Below, one piece after another: positions 33,955-42,748 of a DNA stretch of 50,380 bases; positions within the stretch are counted from its first letter, which is position 1, and each line of letters opens with the position of its first letter. A program made the position numbers and the translations under genes. The DNA is taken from positions 1-50,380 of the forward strand of contig CAZIKB010000036.1 of NCBI GenBank assembly GCA_964539665.1, read 5' to 3'. Origin of the DNA: CAZIKB01 sp964539665. Lineage in GTDB: Bacteria; Zhuqueibacterota; Zhuqueibacteria; Oceanimicrobiales; Oceanimicrobiaceae. A model generated the notes under the pieces. The model searched no databases. It saw only the letters and a program-made list of their open reading frames with translations, and was not told the DNA's origin.

Positions 33955-34512
33955 ATGAAATTGAAAATGATACAAAAACCAAAATTTTCCAGACTGTATT
34001 TGTTTATACTGATAATTCTTATACAAATACCGGCTAAAATTTGGCCTCAAGAAAGCGATGTAAGTTCCTTTATGAATCGGGCCGCTCAATATTATTTAGG
34101 TGACAAGGATGAAATTTTAATGAAGATAAACGTTTGGGGATTTATACAACGACCCGGTCAGTATCTTGTACCCAGGAACACAGATTTAATTTCACTGATT
34201 TCATTTGCGGGGGGGCCTAAAGATGGTGCAAATTTAAGCACGATAAGAATCATTCGTGATGTCAAATCATTTCAGGGGAAAAATGGCAATAATGGAAACC
34301 ATGATAAAGCTCAAATCATTTCTGTGGATATTAACCGTTATTTAGAAAAAGGTGAATCAAAAGTTGTACCCGTTTTACAAGCAGGTGATACTGTATTACT
34401 ACAGCCAACTTTTGGGAATAAAGTGGAAAGATTTTTAGGATTTGGTTCAGTATTGGGTATTATTGCGGCAGGGGCATCAGTGGTCATCATTATTGATAGA
34501 CTTTCAAGATAG
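33955..34512 (+). CDS. Small SLBB-domain polysaccharide export protein
   Basis: A 185-residue envelope protein. Residues about 10-32 are a signal peptide (hydrophobic LYLFILIILIQI). The middle is an SLBB domain, with the beta-grasp pattern VWGFIQRPGQYLVPRNTDLISLISFAGGP. A C-terminal hydrophobic segment (about 160-180) may anchor it. The Wza-type poly-export (PES) domain is missing, so it is only part of a normal export lipoprotein and has no lipobox Cys. It precedes the Wzc-like kinase, its usual partner. A larger Wza may be encoded elsewhere. Confidence 0.78.
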   Translation: MKLKMIQKPKFSRLYLFILIILIQIPAKIWPQESDVSSFMNRAAQYYLGDKDEILMKINVWGFIQRPGQYLVPRNTDLISLISFAGGPKDGANLSTIRIIRDVKSFQGKNGNNGNHDKAQIISVDINRYLEKGESKVVPVLQAGDTVLLQPTFGNKVERFLGFGSVLGIIAAGASVVIIIDRLSR

Positions 34513-34612
34513 ATTGTAATGGTTCATTCCGTCATTTTGTAAGAAATTTTTTTGACTCAAACAAAAGAGCTGTTTCATTAGGCGGATTTTAACAATAATA
34601 AACTCCCTGCGG

Positions 34613-34655
34613 CAGTCTGCTCCGAGTTGTTTTCGAAGGATGACAGAGCAGACTG
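34613..34655 (+). other. 10-bp stem-loop between SLBB and Wzc-like genes
   Basis: CAGTCTGCTC (34613-34622) pairs perfectly with GAGCAGACTG (34646-34655) around a 23-nt loop. No T-run follows. It lies in a 207-bp gap and may be an mRNA processing site or a pause/antitermination element. Confidence 0.45.
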
Positions 34656-34719
34656 AGCAGTTACGATAGATTTTTAATTAATTAATACTATTAAATCAAA
34701 AATTATACTATAAAAAGTC

Positions 34720-37071
34720 ATGAATCAACAAACGAATGACCAGAACACAAACGGACGCGGCAATAATAATCCGCGTCATAAATCCAATTCATTATCTGAA
34801 CATAATGTTAATTTCCATGACTACATAGCAATACTATATCGTGGTCGCTGGTGGATTGCATCTATTTTTGTTACAATAATAACAGCAGTTTGTTATACTA
34901 CTTTTACTACACCGCCAACCTATCAATCTTCTACTACGATTATGATTAATGAAAAGCAAGGGATGAATAATTCACTATTTGGTTTTACAAATTTTGGTCT
35001 ACAGCGCACATTGATCAACAATCAAGTTGTGCTACTCAAGAGCCGTTATTTGGCCCGGGCTGTGATAGACCGCTTACTGCGTGTACCAGAGCGTGACTCC
35101 TTACAACTTGTTAACGGTATTGGTAAAAGCGTGCCAATTTTGAGTGCTGTTGAAGAACTTCAAAGTTCTATATCTATCTCACCAATCCGTGATACGGATT
35201 TAATCCGAATAGAAGTGGAAGCGCCATCAGCTTTTGAAGCAGCTTTTCTGACTAATAGCGTTGCAAATGTTTACTCAGAACTAGATCGAGATTTTAGTCG
35301 TGGTGAAATATCACAAATAGTACAGTTTCTTGATGACCAGCTTGAACGAAAAGAGAAGGATCTTAAAATCAGCGAAGAAGGACTAAAGAAATTTCTTGAA
35401 CGAGAAAAAATAGCTTCTTTAAGCGTTGAAGCTACTCAGGTAGTTGAGCAAGGGGCCGAATTTGAAAGTCTTTATAGAGGCGCTTTAATCGATTATCAAG
35501 TGACCAGTAAAAGGTTGGAGTACCTTAAAGGACTTCTTGGAAAAAGCAAAGAGAGCCTCGAGGCTGAGATTGCCAGGGTGTCGAGTCCGTTGGTTTTACA
35601 GCTACGTAACGAGCTGGCTGATATTGAACGAACAATAGCTGTTTTTTTGTCCCAGGGTGTGGGTGAGAACGATCGTCAAGTAGGTCAGGAACAAGATAAA
35701 TTAAAAGCAATTAAATCACGATTGACTGAGGAGATTCGTAAAATAATTGTTGAGGGATTGCCATCAGGGGATCCGTTGGCACAAGCTCAGGGTTTAGTCG
35801 TGAAAATATTGGAAACAGAAACTGAAATGAGTTCTTTTATGGCGAGGGCAAACGCACTGGAGCAGGTTGTTATTAGCTATTCATCGAAACTCGAATCTCT
35901 TCCTGAAAAGAATGTTCAACTTGCCAGACTCGAACGTAACCGAAAGGTTGATGAGAATCTGTACATGATGATGCGTGAGAAGTATGAAGAATCCCGCATT
36001 ACTCAGGCTGGTCAAATCGGAATGGTGCGTATCATTGATGTTGCATTACCACCCACAATACCCATTTCACCAAAAATCAAAATGAATATAATATTAGGAG
36101 TCATTGTCGGTTTGGGACTGGGGATAGCATTCACATTTTTGCGTGAATATTTAGATACATCGGTAAAAAGGGTAGAAGATATTGAGGCCATGGGTCTGGC
36201 AGTATTAGGTGCTATACCATCGATTGAGCCTGTGCGGATGAATGGACAATATAAACAGACAGATGGAAAATCAGGATTTGAACAATCCGATGAGGCAAGG
36301 AGTCGTCTGGTTACACATTTTAAGCCTAAGTCTCCTGTTAGTGAAGCATATCGTACTTTACGTACCAATCTGCAATTTTCAAATTCTGAACGCCCTATTC
36401 GGAACCTGTTAGTAACTTCGGCAGGTCCGGGTGAAGGTAAAACGACTACGATTGCAAACCTGGCAATAGCAATGAGTCAACAAGGAGCCAAAATTATTTT
36501 AGTGGATACAGATTTGAGGAGACCCGTATTGCACCGATTGTTTGGATTAGATAAAAGAGTTGGACTATCCAATGTACTTGTTAGGAATAATAATTTAGAA
36601 GAAACCATCAAGTCTACATCCATAAACAATCTTGATATCTTAACCTGTGGAATTCTCCCACCAAATCCAGCGGAAATGTTAGGTTCAAAGCGCATGAAAG
36701 AATTGATTGGAAAATTATTAGAGCGATATGATTTATGTCTCTATGATAGTCCTCCACTCATTGCTGTTACTGATGCAGCTGTGCTGGCAAATTCGCTTGA
36801 TGGTGTTTTGTTAGTTGTCAAATCTGGTCAGACTCATCAAGATGCTTTAAAGCGCGCGGTAGAACTTCTTAACAATGTACAAGCTCGAAACCTTGGTGTT
36901 TTGCTAAATGACGTTAGTCGAGCAAATACTTATGGCTCATATTATTATTACTACTATTATCATTACTATTATTATTATGGAGAAGGCGGAGATGAAAGGG
37001 GAAAGAAAAAGCGCAGACGCAGGGATAAAATGATTGCAAGATTCCAGAATAAAGAACAAGACGTTAAATAG
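34720..37071 (+). CDS. Polysaccharide co-polymerase / BY-kinase (Wzc-type)
   Basis: A 783-residue inner-membrane protein that sets polymer length and export. TM1 is about 44-64 and TM2 about 453-473, flanking a periplasmic Wzz domain with long coiled coil (about 195-425). The cytoplasmic bacterial tyrosine kinase has Walker A AGPGEGKTTT (568-577), Walker A' IILVDTDLRR (592-601) and Walker B LYDSPP (674-679). The tail is striking: 13 tyrosines between 738 and 753, then a basic run (KKKRRRR). The Tyr cluster is the autophosphorylation site in this family, but here it is almost pure tyrosine, encoded by a TAT/TAC microsatellite. Usually one polypeptide in Gram-negatives, as here. Confidence 0.94.
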   Translation: MNQQTNDQNTNGRGNNNPRHKSNSLSEHNVNFHDYIAILYRGRWWIASIFVTIITAVCYTTFTTPPTYQSSTTIMINEKQGMNNSLFGFTNFGLQRTLINNQVVLLKSRYLARAVIDRLLRVPERDSLQLVNGIGKSVPILSAVEELQSSISISPIRDTDLIRIEVEAPSAFEAAFLTNSVANVYSELDRDFSRGEISQIVQFLDDQLERKEKDLKISEEGLKKFLEREKIASLSVEATQVVEQGAEFESLYRGALIDYQVTSKRLEYLKGLLGKSKESLEAEIARVSSPLVLQLRNELADIERTIAVFLSQGVGENDRQVGQEQDKLKAIKSRLTEEIRKIIVEGLPSGDPLAQAQGLVVKILETETEMSSFMARANALEQVVISYSSKLESLPEKNVQLARLERNRKVDENLYMMMREKYEESRITQAGQIGMVRIIDVALPPTIPISPKIKMNIILGVIVGLGLGIAFTFLREYLDTSVKRVEDIEAMGLAVLGAIPSIEPVRMNGQYKQTDGKSGFEQSDEARSRLVTHFKPKSPVSEAYRTLRTNLQFSNSERPIRNLLVTSAGPGEGKTTTIANLAIAMSQQGAKIILVDTDLRRPVLHRLFGLDKRVGLSNVLVRNNNLEETIKSTSINNLDILTCGILPPNPAEMLGSKRMKELIGKLLERYDLCLYDSPPLIAVTDAAVLANSLDGVLLVVKSGQTHQDALKRAVELLNNVQARNLGVLLNDVSRANTYGSYYYYYYYHYYYYYGEGGDERGKKKRRRRDKMIARFQNKEQDVK

Positions 37072-37086
37072 ATTGCGGAACCTCTT

Positions 37087-37854
37087 ATGAATAATAGTGT
37101 TGATATACTTGGTTTGATTCCTGCCAGAGGTGGCTCAAAATCTGTTCCAAGAAAAAATATCAAATCACTTGCAGGTGAGCCTCTCATCACCTATTCGATT
37201 CGAGCAGCTCTGGCATCGCAATACATAACCCGTGTAATTGTAAGTACAGAAGATAAAGAAATAGCTGATATAGCACGCGGATACTATGCTGAGGTGCCAT
37301 TTTTACGTCCTGTTGAATTAGCTGAAGATAATGTCACTGATTTGCCGGTTTTTCAGCATTGTCTAACCTGGCTCAGGGAACATGAAAATTATCACCCTGA
37401 TATTGTGGCTCATCTTCGTCCTACGGCCCCTTTACGCACATCTTTGAATATAGATCAGGGAATTGAGATATTACTTGACTCACCAGAAGTAGATACGGTT
37501 CGCTCTGTGTGTCCGGTTGGCCAACATCCACTAAAAATGTGGAAGATAAAAGAAAACTTATTGACGCCATTTGTACCGGAGCAAGTATATAAAATTTTTG
37601 AATCATACAACGAACCTCGTCAAAAATTACCGGATGCCTTCATTCAGAATGGCTCAGTAGATGTTATTAGAACAAAAGTGATTTTGGCTATGAATTCAAT
37701 GACCGGGAAAAATATCAAACCTTTAGTAATGGACGAACTTGACTCCGTAAATATTGATTCAATTTTAGATTGGCATTTGGCGGAGATTCTAATGAAATCT
37801 CGAGCAAATCATAATACACCAGAGCGGGTGAAAAGTGTAGATGACCTCCGATAA
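37087..37854 (+). CDS. Acylneuraminate cytidylyltransferase-like (NeuA-type) enzyme
   Basis: A 255-residue nucleotidyltransferase with the NeuA/KdsB nucleotide-binding motif IPARGGSKSVPRKNI (about 10-24), HLRPTAPLR and a late NGSVDVI segment. It would activate a 2-keto-3-deoxy acid sugar with CTP to the CMP-sugar. It is followed by an oxidoreductase, a NeuB-like synthase and a HAD phosphatase, the standard set for nonulosonic acids. The exact sugar cannot be read from the sequence. Confidence 0.88.
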   Translation: MNNSVDILGLIPARGGSKSVPRKNIKSLAGEPLITYSIRAALASQYITRVIVSTEDKEIADIARGYYAEVPFLRPVELAEDNVTDLPVFQHCLTWLREHENYHPDIVAHLRPTAPLRTSLNIDQGIEILLDSPEVDTVRSVCPVGQHPLKMWKIKENLLTPFVPEQVYKIFESYNEPRQKLPDAFIQNGSVDVIRTKVILAMNSMTGKNIKPLVMDELDSVNIDSILDWHLAEILMKSRANHNTPERVKSVDDLR

Positions 37855-37890
37855 GAAATATCTTTTGGACGACAAAAATAGGAGAATAAA

Positions 37891-38991
37891 TTGTATAAAG
37901 TAAAAATCAATGGAGCGGGCTCCATTGGAAGTCATTTAGCTAATGCATCCAGATTAATGGGATGGGATGTTCTGATATGTGATACCGATGCTAATGCGCT
38001 GAATCGTGTAAAAAATCAAATTTATCCGCAACGATATGGGATGTGGGATGAACAAATAAGACTTTGTTTAGTCAGGGATATCCCGAAAGAAGATTTTGAT
38101 ATTGTTATAATAGGGACGCCACCGGACAGTCATCTCAACATAGCAATACATACCTTAAAGGAAGAGCGACCGCAAATATTGCTCGTTGAAAAGCCCTTAT
38201 GCACACCTGATCTTGAAAATGCGCAAATGCTTTATGAATTAGCAAGCCGGCATGAGACGGTCGTTTGTGTAGGTTACAACCATACCCTCGGTCAAAATTC
38301 AGTTGAGGCTGAGAAAATATTAAGAAAAGGAATACCCGGAAAATTTATTACTATGAATGCAGGATTCCAGGAATATTGGGGTGGCATCTTTAAGGCTCAT
38401 CCCTGGTTAGCCGGCCCTCATGAAAGCTATCTTGGATTCTATGAAAGAGGAGGAGGGGCATGCGGAGAACATTCACACGCTATTAATATTTGGCAGCACT
38501 TTGCCCATATTTTAAAGTTGGGAAAAATTGTCGAAGTTTCTGCATTTATGGACATGGTTGAAAATAGAAAAGTAACTTATGATCGAATATGCAATATTAA
38601 TATCAAGACTAATAATGGACATTATGGCATGATCACTCAAGATGTTGTTACTGAACCGCCATGCAAACGCCTTCGCATTCAAGGTGATGAGGGATTTCTT
38701 GAATGGTATGTTAATTTGAATTCAGAGAGTGATGCTGTTATTTATCAAAAGAAGGAAGAGGATTTAATTAAAAAAATTCTGCCTAAAAAAAGGCCGGATG
38801 ATTTTAAATGGGAAATTATGCATTTGCTTGAAATGATGGAAGGAAAAATTCAAGATTCCCCAATTTCACTGGAAAGGGGTTTGGATACGATGATGGTTAT
38901 TGCAGCAGCGTATCTTTCTCATCAGCAAAAAAGAATTATGAAAATAGATTATTCTAAGGGATATTGTTTAGAAGCAATTAAAGGTGTATAA
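37891..38991 (+). CDS. Gfo/Idh/MocA-family oxidoreductase
   Basis: A 366-residue NAD(P)-dependent sugar dehydrogenase. The N-terminal Rossmann domain begins KINGAGSIGSHLA and has VEKPLCTPD (the EKP motif, K being catalytic). The C-terminal beta-sheet domain contains GGGACGEHSHAIN. The start is TTG, supported by AGGAG at short spacing. Family members modify sugars or sugar nucleotides; beside NeuA/NeuB-like genes it probably makes or alters the nonulosonate precursor. Its stop overlaps the region of the next start. Confidence 0.87.
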   Translation: MYKVKINGAGSIGSHLANASRLMGWDVLICDTDANALNRVKNQIYPQRYGMWDEQIRLCLVRDIPKEDFDIVIIGTPPDSHLNIAIHTLKEERPQILLVEKPLCTPDLENAQMLYELASRHETVVCVGYNHTLGQNSVEAEKILRKGIPGKFITMNAGFQEYWGGIFKAHPWLAGPHESYLGFYERGGGACGEHSHAINIWQHFAHILKLGKIVEVSAFMDMVENRKVTYDRICNINIKTNNGHYGMITQDVVTEPPCKRLRIQGDEGFLEWYVNLNSESDAVIYQKKEEDLIKKILPKKRPDDFKWEIMHLLEMMEGKIQDSPISLERGLDTMMVIAAAYLSHQQKRIMKIDYSKGYCLEAIKGV

Positions 38992-38992
38992 A

Positions 38993-40543
38993 ATGAATAA
39001 TAAATACAATTTTAACGGACTATTTATTTATGATATGGCAAACAACCATCAGGGTAGTCTGCAACACGGATTAAAAATAATAAATGCAGTCGGGAAAGTA
39101 TCCACTGAGAAAAAAGTAAGAGGAGCTCTGAAATTTCAGTTTCGACATCTGGATACTTTTATCCATCCCGAATTCAAAGACAATCCTGCTCTGCAGCATA
39201 TTCCACGGTTCATGTCGACCAGACTTTCTGACAATGATTATAAAAAAATGACCGAATGTGTCCGACAAAATAGGCTGATTACCATTGCCACTCCTTTTGA
39301 TGAAAAGTCGATTGAGTTAATTGATAAGCTGGATATCGAGATTATAAAAATTGCAAGCTGTTCAGCCGCGGATTGGCCTCTTGTTGAAAGTATCGCGGAA
39401 GCTAAAAGACCAGTAGTTGTATCAACCGCGGGACTCAACAAGGCTACAATTGATGACCTGGTGCGTTTTCTTGAATTGAAAGAAGTTGATTTTGCTTTAA
39501 TGCATTGTGTAGCTATTTATCCAACGCTCATTGAAAAACTCCAATTGAATCAAATTGGGCTTTTTAAAAGACGTTATCCCAACATAACTGTTGGATTTTC
39601 CACTCATGAATCACCAGATTATCTGGACGGCATTAAGATAGCGTATGCTAAAGGAGCAAGAGTATTTGAAAGACATGTTGGTGTAGAAACCGATAAAATT
39701 AAGCTTAATGCTTATTCTTCTACTCCGGAACAGTTAAGGATATGGCTGCAAGCACACAAAGAAACCGTTGCTGCTTGTGGTGCAGAGAAAAGACCTCCTG
39801 CAGGACACCAGGAAGAAAAATCTTTACATTCTTTAAAGCGTGGAGTTTATGTTAGTGAGGACATTGAAAAAGGTAAACCATTTAAACATTCCAGGGTGTT
39901 TTTCGCGATGCCGTTACAAGAGAATCAATTAGAAAGTGGAGATTGGAAGGAAATATTTTTGGCTGATAAGAATTATATGAAGCATGAAGCCATTTCCGAA
40001 AAAGTCTACAAGAGAGCGCCCTCAAAGAAGGACATCACCACGAATATTATTTTACAAGTGAAGGGTATGTTAAATGAAGCACGCGTCCCTATAGGAAAAG
40101 ATTATAAAATTGAACTATCGCATCACTATGGCCTGGAACGTTTCCGCGAATTTGGTGCAGTTATCATTGATTGTATAAACCGGGCCTATTGTAAAAAATT
40201 GATTTTGTTGTTACCCCGGCAGAAACATCCTTATCACTACCATAAGAAAAAGGAAGAAACATTCCAGATATTGTTTGGCGATTTGGAAACCGAGGTGGAA
40301 GGTAATAGAGAATTGTTATCGGCTGGTGATTCAATAATTATACATCAAAACGAATGGCATAAATTTCAAACGTCTAACGGTGGAATTTTCGAAGAAATTT
40401 CGACGACTCATTATAATGATGATTCATATTATGAGGATAAATTCATTAAAATGTTACAACGGGAAGAGCGAAAAACCGTGATTGATAATGGTTTGTTTTT
40501 GAAAAAGGACGCAAACGGTCATGTTAGAAGTCGTAGTATTTGA
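38993..40543 (+). CDS. NeuB-like acid-sugar synthase fused to a C-terminal cupin
   Basis: A 516-residue fusion. Residues about 7-262 are the NeuB TIM barrel (DMANNHQG, IKIASCSAADWPLV, VVSTAGLN, GFSTHE, FERHVG). Residues about 280-337 are the SAF/antifreeze-like domain (SLKRGVYVSEDIEKG). Residues about 375-475 are a cupin with metal ligands H415, H417, E422 and H456 (PYHYHKKKEE, NEWHKF). NeuB condenses PEP with a hexosamine. The added cupin could bind or isomerise a sugar. ATG at 38993 is preferred (AAGGTG upstream); a GTG at 38984 is possible. It overlaps the HAD gene by 23 nt. Confidence 0.85.
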   Translation: MNNKYNFNGLFIYDMANNHQGSLQHGLKIINAVGKVSTEKKVRGALKFQFRHLDTFIHPEFKDNPALQHIPRFMSTRLSDNDYKKMTECVRQNRLITIATPFDEKSIELIDKLDIEIIKIASCSAADWPLVESIAEAKRPVVVSTAGLNKATIDDLVRFLELKEVDFALMHCVAIYPTLIEKLQLNQIGLFKRRYPNITVGFSTHESPDYLDGIKIAYAKGARVFERHVGVETDKIKLNAYSSTPEQLRIWLQAHKETVAACGAEKRPPAGHQEEKSLHSLKRGVYVSEDIEKGKPFKHSRVFFAMPLQENQLESGDWKEIFLADKNYMKHEAISEKVYKRAPSKKDITTNIILQVKGMLNEARVPIGKDYKIELSHHYGLERFREFGAVIIDCINRAYCKKLILLLPRQKHPYHYHKKKEETFQILFGDLETEVEGNRELLSAGDSIIIHQNEWHKFQTSNGGIFEEISTTHYNDDSYYEDKFIKMLQREERKTVIDNGLFLKKDANGHVRSRSI

Positions 40544-41183
40544 TTTTGACGGGGTAATTATTAATTCTAACAAATTGAAATATGATGCCTTTTTCAAAAT
40601 ATTCTCGCATGACAGCACATTAAAAGAAATTGTCGCGGAGGTTCTGAACAAACATCGTGAAGCATCCCGTTTTCAAATAATCAGGTTAATTCTAACCAGG
40701 TATTATAATGATAGTGGTAGGAGTATAGAAGATGTCAAAAAGGAAACGTTATTCTTAGCAGAAAAATATAATCAAATTGTGGAGCAGGGAGCCATTAATT
40801 GCAGTGAAATCCCTGGCGCGAGAACCACCATAGAAAAATTATCAAAACAATATCCACTCTATATCAATTCCACAACCCCGATCGAACCTTTAAAGCGAAT
40901 CATTTTCAGCAGGTCTCTTAATGTTTTTAAAGAAATTTTTGGAGGCCCGGAAAGTAAGATTAAGAATTTGTCCAGAATCTTAGAAAGAGAAAATACCAGT
41001 GGCAGCTTTGTATCTGTAGTTGGAGATGGAATATCTGATTTAAAAGCAGCGGAAGAGGCAGGTTGCCATTTTATTGGTATTCGAAACGAATTTAATAATT
41101 TCAATAAGTATAATATTCAGATGTTAGACGATTTATTAGAGTTACCTTATTTTATAGATGCGATAAATAATAACCTCAATTAA
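40521..41183 (+). CDS. HAD-family hydrolase (sugar phosphatase-like)
   Basis: A 220-residue HAD phosphatase. Motif I is VFDFDGVIINSN (nucleophile and acid Asp at about 8 and 10), motif II is INSTTP, and motif IV is VGDGISDLKAAEEAG. A helical cap lies between. It overlaps the end of the NeuB-like gene by 23 nt, so expression is linked. It likely removes the phosphate from the acid-sugar-9-phosphate-type product, as NANP/KdsC-type enzymes do; inferred from context. Confidence 0.88.
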   Translation: MLEVVVFDFDGVIINSNKLKYDAFFKIFSHDSTLKEIVAEVLNKHREASRFQIIRLILTRYYNDSGRSIEDVKKETLFLAEKYNQIVEQGAINCSEIPGARTTIEKLSKQYPLYINSTTPIEPLKRIIFSRSLNVFKEIFGGPESKIKNLSRILERENTSGSFVSVVGDGISDLKAAEEAGCHFIGIRNEFNNFNKYNIQMLDDLLELPYFIDAINNNLN

Positions 41184-41331
41184 GAAAGTGCTGGAAATCC
41201 TTCCGAAGGTTTATTGATATACTGTATGTAGCGCTAAATGTTAAGTAAATACTACATCTAATAATTCAAAATGAAATGAACCTTCGGAAGGTTACTTCTT
41301 CAACAAAGTTATAAATAATAACCTCAATTAA
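41163..41331. repeat. 21-bp direct repeats flanking an inverted-repeat unit
   Basis: An exact 21-bp direct repeat (41163-41183, covering the HAD gene end, and 41311-41331) flanks 127 bp. Inside, CCTTCCGAAGGTT (41199-41211) and its reverse complement (41279-41291) are arms, each itself almost palindromic, and ATGTAG/CTACAT (41226-41231 with 41252-41257) is an inner stem. It looks like a small non-autonomous (MITE- or BIME-like) insertion or a tandem duplication around a hairpin. Confidence 0.7.
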
Positions 41332-41346
41332 AAATAAGAAAACTAT

Positions 41347-42738
41347 ATGACAGATAGACCAAATATTGTATTAATAACGATTGATTGTCTTCGCAGCGAT
41401 CATGTTTCGTGCTATGGCTATTCCCGTGAAACCACTCCTAATATAGACCGTTTAGCCCGGGCGGGACTTTTGTATAAAAATTGTATGGCCACTTCTTGCT
41501 GGACTCTTCCCAGCATGGCATCGTTGAATACAGGTTTATTCCCATCAACTCATGGCGCTCATGATGAACATCAATTTCTGGATGAAAAATGGGATACCCT
41601 GGCGACCATTTTAGCGAATAATGGGTATCAGACGGCTGGAATCGTTACCGTGCCGTGGTTAACAAATGCTTTCGGGATGGCAAGGGGATTTGAAAGTCTG
41701 ATTGAATTAAAAGAGAATAAGTTGAATCAGCATATTAATCGCTTTGCTTTTTTTAAAAAGTTTCAGAGATTAAACAGGGCGAGATATAACTACTCTGTTC
41801 GTTGCCGGGATGCACAAAATGTTAGTCGTAAATTTAAATCCCTGGTATCGAATTTGAGTATGTCCGAGAAACCATTTTTTATACATTGTCATTATTTTGA
41901 CTGCCATCCACCTTATATACCGCCCAAAAAATTTATTGAAAAATTCTGCTCACCTGATACGGATGCAATTGAGTTCAACCTGCAGTTTCGGTCTATTTTT
42001 AGAAAATTTATGCAAGGCGACAATGAGGTGTTAACGGAAAAAATTCGAAAAACATACATTGACCTCTACGATGCCTCTATCGCTTATATAGATAGATGTA
42101 TTGGAGAGCAAGTTAACCTTTTAACTAAAAAGAATAAAATTGAAAATACCTTGATTTTGATAGCTGCTGACCATGGCATTCTTTTTGGAGAGCATGGTTT
42201 GCTTGATCATAATTTTAATCTTTACAACAGTGTCTTACATGTTCCGCTTATTCTTTATTATCCTGCGGTGATTACAAAAGGCCAGACAATTGAATCCATG
42301 GTTCAGAATACGGATATTCTACCTTCAATAATGGACACTGCAAAAATACGATATTCAGGTGAACTTCATGGTGATTCCATTTTGCCTCACAAGTTTTCAG
42401 AAAATCATCGATTTGCATATTCAGAGCTTTTTATTAATCAGAAAAGGCAAAAGAAGTATGGTGTTTTTCAAGAGAAAAGAGTCAAGGCTATTCAAAATAC
42501 AGATTATAAATATATTCAAGCAACCGACGGGAAAAAAGAGTTTTATAATCTTAAAAAGGATCCATGCGAAACAAATAATCTCATGATTGATGAATTTGAT
42601 TTAGCTCGTCAATTTGAAAAGGAAATCTTCAATCATGAGACTTCTTTCTTTAACCATAAAAATGCAAAAGACGGCAGTGAATTCGCCAACATGACGGATG
42701 CAGTCGAACAAAGGTTAAAAGATTTAGGGTATCTTTAA
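41347..42738 (+). CDS. Sulfatase-fold (alkaline phosphatase superfamily) protein
   Basis: A 463-residue soluble-looking protein with the sulfatase fold: metal site IDCLRSDH (D13), AADHGILFGEHG, and a C-terminal FYNLKKDPCETNNL segment. No signal peptide. In sulfatases the nucleophile is the Cys/Ser of C/S-x-P-x-R. Here the equivalent is T53 in WTLPSM, and the Arg is Met57; a Cys (C51) is two residues off. Formylglycine formation is therefore unlikely. A Thr nucleophile is used by phosphoethanolamine-type transferases, so it may be a phospho- or phosphonotransferase or hydrolase acting on the glycan. Confidence 0.82.
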   Translation: MTDRPNIVLITIDCLRSDHVSCYGYSRETTPNIDRLARAGLLYKNCMATSCWTLPSMASLNTGLFPSTHGAHDEHQFLDEKWDTLATILANNGYQTAGIVTVPWLTNAFGMARGFESLIELKENKLNQHINRFAFFKKFQRLNRARYNYSVRCRDAQNVSRKFKSLVSNLSMSEKPFFIHCHYFDCHPPYIPPKKFIEKFCSPDTDAIEFNLQFRSIFRKFMQGDNEVLTEKIRKTYIDLYDASIAYIDRCIGEQVNLLTKKNKIENTLILIAADHGILFGEHGLLDHNFNLYNSVLHVPLILYYPAVITKGQTIESMVQNTDILPSIMDTAKIRYSGELHGDSILPHKFSENHRFAYSELFINQKRQKKYGVFQEKRVKAIQNTDYKYIQATDGKKEFYNLKKDPCETNNLMIDEFDLARQFEKEIFNHETSFFNHKNAKDGSEFANMTDAVEQRLKDLGYL

Positions 42739-42748
42739 GATAATTGTG

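Noticed and set aside
36940..36980. Assembly artefact at the TAT/TAC run
   Set aside because: The run stays in frame and the sequence after it encodes a basic tail plausible for BY-kinases, so it was kept as real coding sequence.
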